DNA of 64,000 bases from Panicum virgatum (taxonomy: Eukaryota; Streptophyta; Magnoliopsida; Poales; Poaceae), in contig NC_053153.1 in NCBI RefSeq assembly GCF_016808335.1, positions 30,077,590-30,141,589 on the forward strand. Reading direction: 5' to 3'. The translations under genes were made by a program, and so were the position numbers. Each line of letters begins with the position of its first letter. Position 1 is the stretch's first letter. This document shows positions 36,565-51,300 of this stretch, piece after piece. The notes below the pieces were generated by a model, which was not told the origin of the DNA, ran no database searches, and was given only the letters and a program-made list of their open reading frames with translations.

Positions 36565-37109
36565 CCACACTACAAGAAAAATGAGCATTCGTCCAACACA
36601 TTAGTACCTGACACATTTTCATCCGGTACTAACATGAGAAATTAGTACCGAGTAGAAATTTTCGGTCCCCGGAGACCATTTAGTACCGGTCTGTAACACC
36701 AACCAGTACTAAATGTCATATTTTAGTACTAGTTGGTGTTCTGGTCATGTACTAAAATGGCATGGCCATTTAGTACCGGTCCGTGACACCGACCGGTACT
36801 AAAGGGTGACATTTAGTACCGATCGGCGTCTTGGCCCGGTACTAAATAGGTGTTCACGGGTTACTTCAAAATGAAAGCATCTCATATGCACTCACATGTG
36901 TTGTGTGGGTGGGATGGTAGAGAAGACTTCGCACGAAGCTGCAGATTACGGGTTCGAATCCAACGAGCGCACAAGCGCACACGCATTTATCCTGCCACAT
37001 TTTTCTAGGTGGTGGTGCATTTAGTACCGGCCAGCCGGTACCGGCTGCTGCAGCCAGTACTAATGGTGGTTGTGGCCCGGTGCTAGAGTTGCATTTTCTA
37101 GCTGTGCCA
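36565..37109. mobile_element. non-autonomous CACTA element
   Basis: Starts CACTACAAGAAAAATGAG at 36568 and ends ATTTTCTAGCTGTG at 37106, an imperfect inverted match. It is flanked by CCA at 36565-36567 and 37107-37109, the 3-bp duplication typical of CACTA. Subterminal repeats TTTAGTACCGGT / GACCGGTACTAAA occur six or more times in both orientations. Around 36905-36960 a tRNA-like cassette (GGGATGGTAGAGAAG, then GGGTTCGAATCC, a perfect B box) is embedded. 539 bp, no transposase. Confidence 0.8.
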
Positions 37110-37155
37110 GTTTCTTGTTCTCCACTGTCCAGTTTCTTGTTCTCCACTGTCCAAG
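37107..37155. repeat. 24-bp tandem duplication
   Basis: CCAGTTTCTTGTTCTCCACTGT occurs twice in a row directly after the CACTA element. Confidence 0.85.
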
Positions 37156-38584
37156 GACAAATTAGAACTTGCATACACACAAACACCTTAGGTGTAGCGT
37201 TTATTCTACATCTAGTAGTCAAATTGCTGATTGAACTGACCAGAAATTACTGAATTGAGTTACCGAATTACTGGATCACGTTCGATAAAATGGTGTTCAC
37301 TAATTGTGCACAGCGGTTATTACTTATAATCTGTTCAGTAATTAGTTAGGTGTAGCTACACTACACCTAAGGTGTAGAATGGCATATGTGTGTAATCAGA
37401 CCAATTTGTTTAGGCAATCAACTCATTACCTCGTATGCACGCAACAACAAAAGAGGCCGAGCACCAAAGCTATATTTTCTTTAACGGACCCCAATAAGAT
37501 AGACATACACACATAACGGACACAACTACAATATATAGTAACTAACAATATATACCACACATAAAGTAGTAGTAATGGTGAGCATGGCACGGCAACCACA
37601 TCAGCATGGCACAACCGCCAACTAAATCTTAGGCGCATGTCTGGCAGAGAGCTGAAATCATTAATAAAATTCAACTATCAATTGCTTGACAAGGACGCAT
37701 TAGCACGACGACAGTGACATATATTGCATGTTCGTTTCATGACGTGACCCTGCTCAATTAAAATGGTGTTTGAATCCAAGTGCTAATGTCTAAAAGTGAT
37801 AAAGTTTAGCACTAGCTCATCCAAACAGGAGTGCTAATAGAATCTAAAAAGCTTTAACAATGATATGAGTGTTAATAGGTGCTAAAATTTAGCATGTAAC
37901 TTTAATCCATCCAAACGGACTGTAGACGAGGCTAAAAAATTCATTTGTTTCTTTTTTTCAGCGGCTTAAAAATGACGTTGATGTTTGGCACCTAATAACT
38001 ACCAGCTGGGGATAATGTTGAGGCAAGGGCGGAGAAGACGAGACTACAAGTGCAGTACTCCAGACCATCTCTAACAATAATCCATGTGGATTGACGCAGA
38101 TAAGGAATGGAAAGATAGACAAAAGATAGGGTACTTTGTAGTCAATGTATGATGCTTCACAATTGCATATGCAATATATTTGACACAATAACATATATAT
38201 GGACCCATACTAGGTCCAAAAACATTCTCTATATAGTAAGATTAAAAATATTAATTGTCTATGTTATACCATGATGGCATAGATATCCTTGTATATGACC
38301 AGGTCGTCAGGCCAAGGTAGAGCATGTGCTCCCATACACTGGTTACTGGCCGGCTAGCCACCAAATAAAGCGATTATTATGAACCATAGAAGAATAAGAC
38401 AAGGTTTAATTATGGACTGTTGGGGTTGTTCTAGGAATGGAATGGCGAGAAGCATATGAAACTATAACTCTGCTGCGTCTTTCAGTGGAAGACATGGGCG
38501 TAGTCTCCGAGCCTCCATCACATCTGTCGTGTGTGAACGGTAGCTGTAGCTACCGAGGTAAGAGATATGACGGTGCCATGCATA
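37156..38584. other. intergenic with a MITE remnant
   Basis: At about 37750-37925 facing words GTGTTTGAATCC...GATAAAGTTTAGCAC and GCTAAAATTTAGCATG...ATCCAAACGG suggest a roughly 170-bp MITE. The rest holds no gene; the frames at 37426-37674 and 38437-38646 have no family resemblance. Confidence 0.45.
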
Positions 38585-39543
38585 TAGGGATGGAAATGGA
38601 AATATGTATATCCGAGTTTAAAATATCTAATACATGTATCTGCTAAAATGTTGATATGAATACCCGAATTTAATGTGGTACTACAGTGGATATATACGTA
38701 TCTAATGGTGCTAAAGTCAATTATACGTATCAATTTTTTGATTTTATCTATTCGATTCCACGTTCATATTCGATAATATTCAATATCAGTATCCGTGAAT
38801 AGTAAAGTACCATATGAAACTTTCTAAAATTTATCTTTATCACTAGCGATAAATGATATTAATTTAATATTACTAATGATGTATCAATTGAAACTATTTG
38901 AAAGTTATCTCTACTTTTAACAATATTATTAATTTAGTAATAAATATATAAATTAATTAATTTTAAATAGTCTAGTTTATCTACTTTGTGGATGAAATTA
39001 TTATTATAATCTTTATATAATGATAAATATTTATATATTTATTGAAATATATTTTATTTATAGTTTTATTTATTATATAAATACCTATTGAAATATTTAT
39101 CGATATGTATGTTATTTTCGATGAGCGATCTTTGTCTATGTTTGTTGTATTCTCATACTTTACTTCCTACTTGTATAATGATTTTGTCATTCCAGTTAAA
39201 ATCATCAATAAAAGAATAGCTAAATGCTACTCATATAGGCCTAGCTACTCCCTCCATTCAAAATTGTGGGTCATTTCATAAATCTAGATATTTAATTTTT
39301 ATAATATATCTAGACATAACCTATATTTAGGTGCATAGATAAAAACTATGTATATAGATTTGGCAAAATGACATACGACTTGGAACGGAGGGGTATCTTC
39401 CGAGTAAATATCAAAATGTGAATCCGTATCTGAGCTATCGGTTTTGTATTCATATCTAGAATATCCGAATTTGTATTCATATTTGAGTTTAAATATGCTA
39501 TCAGAATCTAATCCCATGTGAATCTAATTCATTTCCACCCTTA
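38585..39543. mobile_element. hAT-like non-autonomous element
   Basis: The left end TAGGGATGGAAATGGAAATA mirrors the right end TTCATTTCCACCCTTA. The interior is AT-rich with facing words (ATATCCGAGTTT / ATATCCGAATTTG). Flanking 8-mers do not match, so the target duplication has decayed or the ends are off by a few bases. It carries a nested Stowaway MITE. Confidence 0.55.
39246..39395. mobile_element. Stowaway MITE nested in the hAT-like element
   Basis: CTCCCTCCATTCAAAATTGT faces CGACTTGGAACGGAGGGG with TA on both sides (39246-39247, 39394-39395). 146 bp within the TA repeats. Confidence 0.85.
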
Positions 39544-39715
39544 CACACGAGGTTCAGAAGGTATGGTGGTGTGCAAATGTGTAATTCGTAAAATGAGCCA
39601 ATCTAAAACTATTCTCAACACAATAGTAACAATGTGCAGAATTTGTTCCTTCTCTATCGACGGTTACTTTGGCGATGAACCTATGGTTGCCTGGTTTTCA
39701 ACAACCTGTTAGCAA

Positions 39716-39945
39716 ATTAATACTGCTTCTATTTTAAATTATGGTAGGTTAAACTTATCTAACACTAAAACATCAAATTATTGGTTTCATTAAATCCACT
39801 ATAAATTATATATGGATAATGTATTTATTTGGTATTGTGGAAAGTTACATATTTTTCTATAAACTTTGATAAAGGTTGTATATATAGAGATCTGATTTAC
39901 AATAAAATTGAAGTGATCAATAGTTTAAAAAGAAGGGAGCACACT
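39716..39945. mobile_element. probable decayed Stowaway-type MITE
   Basis: ATACTGCTTCTATTTTAAATTA and TTTAAAAAGAAGGGAGCACA stand where the two CTCCCTC ends would be, around a typical AT-rich core. Ends are degenerate. Confidence 0.4.
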
Positions 39946-42335
39946 GTAAGCTCGAATCTAGCTAAGTCTCTGATAATATTTAGCTACTTGTGGCTGAAAT
40001 AATCTGGTAATCAAGCTATCGCTAAGGGTACTTCAATTCGTACGTGGGCAAATGTACCCATATGCAGCTTTTAGCTCGATCGAGCTACCAAAGCGCGTAG
40101 TATTATTATTCACGGTTAGTTGGTTAAGTGGCGCTGCTTGCTTTTACTCACTCGACTACTGTAGCCCATTGATAGAGAAACACCAGCCCACCATGCAAAT
40201 TCATCTAGAGTACGTGCACGTAAACTCCTTCCTACAAGACCGGCCGGTCCCCAAGCGCGCCCATGTGGTTTATCAACTTTTAAAACGGATTAGTTGGTCC
40301 CTGGAGAGCGATATCTTAATTGTCAAAGTTTGGCTTGCCATGCTGTGTTTGGCAGGGCTATCTCCTCTCAATTCAATGGCTTGTCACTAGGCCTACTTGT
40401 AATGCCACGCATCCGTCTGTGTTAATTGAGCGTCGTTGGGGCCATAGTCCATAGAAGGCTATGCCCCCCTTGCTATGCAAAATTTCCATTAGTTAAACAG
40501 TAATTTTAATAATATTTATTAATTTAGCAGCTCAATTAACACAGACCGGCCCTCCTAATTGTTTGGTCAGGCTCCGCTAATGATACGATAATATGCCGAC
40601 ATAGTAACCTCAAGCTTGTTTTGAGTTGGAGCGAGATCTTAATCAATTGTCCAAGTTTGCGCATGAGGAACCTCCAATCTGGCTCATAAGGTTTCATAAT
40701 TTTTTATTTTAAAAACTATTTTCATTTACAACTCTATTCCTTATTATAGCCAACTGGATCTAGTTATGCAAAATAAAGCATGTTCCCATGCAAATCATGT
40801 TTCTGTAATTATTTGAAAACTAAAAAAATGTTTTGTTTATGTTTGATGTTAGAAGATGCATAACGAAGAGTCAAATTCCTTCAATAAAAATTTGGAGCAT
40901 GAATATGTGGACCTCATGAATAAAAATGTAAAGAATTCTTTTGTTTATGTTTAAAATGTTGAAGATGCATAACGAAGAGTCAAATTCCTTCGACAAAAAT
41001 GTGGACCTCATGACTCATCTCTTGAAATTGGTTAGATCTTCTTGATATGAGGAGCATGAATAATTGCAGATACAATATAGTATTCCATTATTTCACATTT
41101 TCAGTTGTGTCCTTGTAGTGTCCTTGTAGCATTAGCCAGTCAATTAATAATAAAAGCAACAATTAGTTGCTCAAGGCTAAATCATGATTAGAACTATGAT
41201 TTGTAGCAAATTGTGCATGCGGAGACTAGTCCTTACCTATCTCAAATAAACCATATGTTCTTTTGGCCATAAACACGGGCATAGACATGGTGTTCACATT
41301 TTACTCTTACCATATGAGTATGAGGAAATTTCACTAGAACCAAAATGTTTACATTCACGGCCACATCGAATTTATATCATGATTCTTATTTCAGTTGTGA
41401 ACCTTCACTCTATCTAGATTTGGAAACCATAATAAAATTAGCAAGTTCACATCTATGGATGCAGTGCCACTAAATAATGGCTCTCTAACAAGAAAAAAAA
41501 TGTTGGCTAAAAGATTAAAACCTAGGAAATACAACTATATACAACACTATTAACAATGTGTAGAAATCATATTGCCAATTGACTAAAAATATGATATGCT
41601 TCGTGTCCACTTGTCACTACTCATACTCACTGGTAGGCATCTCTTCATTTCGGAATATTGGTGACAAAGTGAAAGGGTCAAATTAATATAGGTTGAAGTG
41701 GTGCAACTGTCTATACCATGCTTTTAGTAAGCTTAGTAAAAGATGAGTCACATCTTATTATTATCATGAATCAGAGGAAATTTCAACAGAACAAAAATAT
41801 TTCAAATTCAATATCACAACTAAACAAAAGGATTCAAATTTAACATGACAAACATTCCTAACTTTCAACCATGCAGCTTCATGTCACCCAATTTCAATAA
41901 GCAATGAAAATGACCTTTTCCACATTAATTGTGTCATTTTTCCATTCTCAATATAGAAAATCAAGAAAAATTGTGGATTGAATAATTGAAACCAACGAAA
42001 TTCAAATGTGCCACAATAATATTCAAACTTAGAAATGGATTTTTTTATTAAGAACTAATTGAAATTTTTTTAGTTTTTCGTGAGGTATAAATAGTGAGTA
42101 TGAATCATAGTTCCATATTTTTATTGATCCACTCTATATATCGTGTTCTAGATATTAGAATAAATAATATCCACTGAATTTCTATTCCATGTTGCAAAGC
42201 ACTCCTGTTCTTTCATTGAGTTTGAAAGATCATTTGCATCTTATTATGGATCTAAGAACTTTAGGAACTTGGAACCGCAGCTAACAAAGAGTCCAAACTC
42301 CACATAGCAAATATCACAACTCTTACTCGATTACA
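39946..42335. other. intergenic, repeat-bearing, no gene
   Basis: A tandem duplication of about 105 bp lies at 40836-41010 (TTTTGTTTATGTTT, GATGCATAACGAAGAGTCAA, TGTGGACCTCATGA in both copies). GTGTTAATTGAGC near 40415 faces GCTCAATTAACAC near 40530. A 112-codon plus frame at 40052-40390 is open but unlike any family I know. Confidence 0.4.
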
Positions 42336-42337
42336 TG

Positions 42338-42646
42338 GCATTTATTTCGGGCCAGGAATGATATGTACGACAAGAGGCCTATGATCGGTACAATAAGAGA
42401 CCCGGATTTATTTCAAACCGCAAACTAATTACAACAAAATAGACTCATGATAGGTACAATAAGAGACCGAGAAATCAATCCATGAGTTGAGAGGTGTGGA
42501 ATCAATCCCGTTCTATCAGCTTGCCGTACCTATTATGAGTCTATTTTGTTGCAATTAGTTCCCGACCTAGAATAAATCCCGATTTCTTGTTATATCTATG
42601 AAGAGTTTCTTATTGTTTCTGGTATTCCCTATCCGGAATAAATCAT
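42338..42646. repeat. long imperfect inverted repeat upstream of GPAT
   Basis: The two arms are each about 140 bp. The inner 34 bp pair almost perfectly: ACTAATTACAACAAAATAGA (from 42424) faces TCTATTTTGTTGCAATTAGT (to 42558). The outer parts (ATTTATTTCGGGCCAGGAAT against ATTCCCTATCCGGAATAAAT) pair at perhaps 65-70%. It would fold into a long hairpin, as foldback MITEs or young microRNA loci do. No TSD was found. Confidence 0.65.
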
Positions 42647-42998
42647 AGTGTAACGAACAAGACCTTAACAAGTTGACGGTGTACAAAGAGTTTCCCTATC
42701 AGCAGCTAATGCCATTAAACATTTGGCTCTCTCCGCCAGGGGACCACATCTCTTAGACCTCCACGATCAATGAAGATCATAAATTGCCGCTACAGCATAA
42801 TCCCACTGTTAGTTGCCCTCGTCCTCGCAACCATCAGTTGATTAAAGGCTAATTACGATTAGCGCCACATTTGGCAGCAAACCACGATTAGTGCAATGTG
42901 GTGGTAACGCCCATCCCTGCTACCGCTCACCAACCAACCATACTGCTCCACCTTGGCCCCAACCGCGGGCACGGGCGCCACCCCTCCTCTCCCGCCAG

Positions 42999-43008
42999 TA
43001 TATATTGG
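42999..43008 (+). promoter_or_regulatory. GPAT TATA box
   Basis: AGTATATATTGG lies 117-125 bp before the GPAT ATG in a GC-rich setting, which fits a start site at about 43030-43040 and a leader of roughly 90 nt. Confidence 0.65.
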
Positions 43009-43123
43009 CCCGCGCGAGCGCAGCCAGAGCTCGAGCTCGCGGCGCACGACGGCACGAGGCAGGCAGCGCGCAGTGCGAGACTGTGTGTGCGTGAGCTCCT
43101 CGATCGCCGGAGCACGCGCGGCC

Positions 43124-47002
<3,879 letters not shown>

Positions 47003-47672
47003 CTAATAGCTAGTAGTACTAGTGGTTGCTAGATTGATTTTTTTTAAGAAAAAAAATGAAGAAGATTGGATTGTATTGTTGTGATGCATGTGTCTTTGAT
47101 GCTTGTGATGTCTTTGTGATGATGCATGGCCATGGGCAGTGATTTTTCTCTTTGGCGTTTGGTCATCTCCATTGTACTACTACTGGCTACTATGATGTAC
47201 CGACAGGAGTTGAATGCAATGTCACACACAAGTTAAAAAGTGAAGAAAGGGGACAGGGACTGACAATTCTCACGATTGTCAGCAACGTGCACCTTTAATT
47301 TCTGCAGCCAAACAGCTGTAAGAGCATAAAGGCAAAAGTTATTTCGTTTGGTAGATTGGTTGTAGTTCACACAACCCACAGACCATAGGCCATAGGCTGT
47401 ATGTTGTTGCAACGCAACAGGTGCAAGAACACCAAACACCATTGATACACACACGGCAAAGCACCTTCACCCCCTCAACCCCCTAGCTTGTTTCAACAAA
47501 ATAAGGGAGGTCTCATTTCCAGCTAGACAAGTTATCACGCACCAATGGAAGGAAACAAAGATTGCTCTATGGATCGCCATTGATTAGACTGCTCAACTGA
47601 AAAGGGTAACGTTTGCGGCAGTTTGAACAAAACATAAAAAAGTGTTCTAGCTATTGGTTTCTTGGCCTGTAT
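47003..47672. other. GPAT 3' flank
   Basis: Probable 3' UTR and downstream DNA. No strong AATAAA; AT-rich words such as GAATGCAAT near 47212 may serve. No gene found. Confidence 0.5.
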
Positions 47673-48212
47673 CAGGGTTAACCGAACCATCGGTAACCGG
47701 TCCGGTTTGACAGGTTACCGGTCCAAATTCAAAATTTAAATTTGAATTTCAAAAAATGAAAAATTTCCAAAAAAAATCCTAAAAATACTTCAAGGTGCAA
47801 CGAATCTAATGGTGTCAAATTTTCTCAAAAATTCGTTCATTTAACATACTTTTCGGACATTTAAAATTTAAAAAAAAAAGAAAAGGAAAAAAAATAAGAC
47901 GGCCCATTAAGACCCACTTGGTAAACCGGTCTAACCGGCCGGTAAACCGGTCTAACCAGCCAGTATACCGGTTACACATGCGATTTTAAATTTGGATTTG
48001 AATTCAAACCGGCCGGTAAACCGGTCAAACCGACCGGTAAACCGGTCTAACCGGTCGGGTATACAGGTACGAACCGGTTGAACTGGGTTTTTTGAATTTA
48101 AATTTGAATTTGACCGGTTTCTACCGGTAACCGGTGCAACCGGTCCGGTAAACCGGAACCAAAGCCCGGCGGTTACCGGAGACCGGTCGGTTAGGTGAAC
48201 CCTGGCCTGTAT
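47665..48212. mobile_element. hAT MITE made of ACCGGT-rich sequence
   Basis: The element 47673-48204 starts CAGGGTTAACCGAACC and ends GGTTAGGTGAACCCTG, flanked by a perfect 8-bp duplication GCCTGTAT (47665-47672, 48205-48212), the hAT signature. Its 532 bp contain many copies of ACCGGT, CCGGTAAACCGGTCTAACCGG and the like in both orientations. It separates the 3' ends of GPAT and the hydroxylase gene. Confidence 0.9.
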
Positions 48213-48338
48213 AGGTGATTATCGATAGCTCTCTTTCCTTGTCCCAGGTTCATGCTATATGCTCAGCCCTATCTACACCCTGGAATTCGAATAGCTACAT
48301 AACATGTCATGTCACTTACAAGACAGCAGCCTAATGGC

Positions 48339-51300
48339 TTACTCTGCGCATACTTTGCAGCTCTTCCGGCAGAACCCAGGAGCTTCCTTGGTCCCCACCA
48401 TGTAGTTAGGGTTCTTGGCGCACTCACCCACGGCAGCCCACTGGGGGCAGAGGACATTGTCATCCTCACATCCATCAGACGAACCGGCCGGCTTGACAGG
48501 GAGATCAAACGACCTCACATGGATCCATTTAGTGGCGGACCACTTCTGGCCTTCGATGACGGGGCAGCTCCCGTGCAAGCTGTCAGAATCTGTTGTTGCA
48601 TCAGGGTGGAGACTGAAGAACAGCAAGGCGTCACCCTTAACCGGTTTAACTGTGGAGCGCACCAACAAATAGACATCAGAGCAAACACAAGTAGAACTGT
48701 AGAAGGTAGACCTTAAGATATGCAAAGCTCAAAAATCCTACTGGCAAACTAGGCTCGGGTCTGGACCATAGTCATGTTATGTAAGAACTGGTCAATATCA
48801 TATATTATGCAGATCTACAAGGTAAATTCAGTTTTTTTTATCAGAAACGTCTGTCATACCTGCATATCCATTTCTTGCACACTCAGACCAGGTGTCGTCC
48901 TTGGGTTGTAATAGCTTCCCCTGTCAAAATGTCTGAGTTATTGCAACTGACATTCTTAAGAAAGTAACACAACAAGGACAAGTAATTACCTCTGCATTGG
49001 GGAAGATGGTCTCTCCACCCTTCTCAACATTTGATAGGTACATGAGCACAGTGGCGATGCGGTGGCCTCCAAGGGCTTGATTATTTTTGTCATGGAAGTA
49101 GTCATAGTGGGGCTCATACTTCTCACCGTTCTGGTAGTGTAATATCTGAATGGATTCACCATTCTCTAAGCATGCCACAACAATAGCAGTAAGATTGACA
49201 GTTAAAAGGAAAGAAATGCAAGCCCAAAAGGGTTTGAGTAATTTAATTTAAGCTTTCAAGGTACCTGGTGGAAGAAATGTCCAAGCAGCTATCCTCTTCT
49301 CTATTCTAGTTACTACTTCATCCTGCCAAGTGAGTAGCTTAGTTAATATATAGAGGTTACATTTTGTAGTTTGTACATAGTTAATTGACGCCAGCCAGAT
49401 GATAGGACTTCTTTACTATTTTACTGATTCCAAATAAGACATGACACCATGAGTGTGAATGCGTGCTATCAGAAAACATATTCTGTTGATCAAACTGATC
49501 TATGAACAAGCACGACTACGTCTACCTAAAATTAGTATGACATTCTTGTTGAAAAAAAAGCAAAAGGGTATCATGTGCGGCCCATTATGAACCATGTGAG
49601 GAAAGAGCAGGACCATGCATCCCAAAGGATTGTGCGCAGTTCATGGGTGGTTGCTGTTTATATGAACAATGACCATGTGGTTACTGTACTGCAGGCTTTG
49701 GTTTGCTTTGTACTTCATGTGTGATTAGATTGGTCGACCCATCTATATAAGCATGGGCTTGTATCTCTACTCACTAATCAAAAAGTACATCAAAGTTGCT
49801 AGCACAGTAATCTATCCATGGCGGTGTGGTGTTACCGCCAGTCATTGGCATTCAGACCATCCAAACGCATATGACAGCATGTCTGGTATTCTGAATCAAG
49901 GGCAATGTCTCAGGTTCCACTTGCTAGTCCTAAGCAATCACAGTAAGTGTCATGAGAATGAACAGAGTTCAGACATTGAAGCCCATAAGTGGAAGGTGGA
50001 ACATGACACTACAACAGTTCGAAACAATCCATCAAATATGATGATAATGAATGAAGATAATTAACCAATATAAGCTGTCAAACACGACAAAACATGTTGT
50101 GCTATGCATATGTGAACAAGTGAGGTGGTATGACCAATTCCTGCGCTAGCCAAACCAGAACTCCAAGGATAATTCAAAATTCAAAGCATGAAGTAAACCC
50201 GATAAAGCCAATATGCAAAACTAAGATAAAATGGAAGGATAGAGCAAGGGTGTGTCAAACAAAATACAATACAACAGAACACGACCACATTCCAAACAGT
50301 GTACAAGTAAAAAATGGCACTCTTACTCACATCTAGCAAAAAGAAATCAGCAGACCGAACTGAAAGAGCAAAGATGGCATCCATCAAAATCCAGTCACCT
50401 TATCCCAAATATCAAGGGATAAGATTTTTTACGGGAAAGCAAATAAGAAGCCATCCTCATATGTTTCTGTCATATGTTAGAGGTACAATTCCTCATGTGA
50501 AAAATTTTGGGAAGTACATGACGAGCTATTATAAAACCTATGTGCCGGGTTCAAGCCCCAGCCTCTGCACATTTGTGCGGGAAAGGCTTGGTACTTAAAA
50601 CAACCCTTCCCCAGACCCCGCGCAGTGCGGGAAGCCTACGGCACTAGGTACGCCCTTTTACATGACGAGCTATTATAAAACTTAGGAAAAAGTCCATTTT
50701 ACTCCCTTTTATTTTTGAGGGAATCGCAGGGGAGCCCACTACCTATTTTTTTGTATACATATAAACTTATCAATCCAGTTTGTCCGCTTAACCCCCTAGC
50801 AAAATTTAGGTTCAATTAACTCCCTCGAACAATTTCAGTTGGTTCAATCAACCCCTATTGGTATTTATCTTTTTTATTTCTTCGCATACAAATTAAACTT
50901 TAAGTTCAAATTTAAGATAGAGAACATGATGTCTTATGTTAAAAAAATACATTAAGATTTTTCATGGTTATTTCATTATTTCATAGGTTTTCCTGAACGC
51001 GCAGGAGAACTGCGCATCAATATATTAAGAACAAATGGTTATTTCATAGGTTAGGAAGATTTAATACAAAACTGATCATAGAGATATAATTCTGCATGAA
51101 AAGTAATCATAAAAAAATCATAATGTATTTTTCTAGCATAGGGCATCATATTATAAGTCACGTTGCAAATTTTGAAGTCAAAATTCCTCTTGTACGCAGA
51201 GAAATAAAAAAGAGAAATCTCAATAAGTGGTAGATTGGACCAATTGAAATAGTTTGGCGAAGTAAATTGAGCCAAAATTTTGTTCAGGGGGTTCAGCGGA

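Noticed and set aside
36890..36965. A functional tRNA gene
   Set aside because: B box is perfect, but no cloverleaf or anticodon arm can be formed; it is a cassette inside the CACTA MITE.
40052..40390. 112-codon plus ORF with a possible signal-like start
   Set aside because: No recognised domain, no splice or promoter context, and AT-rich repeat surroundings; not supportable as a gene.
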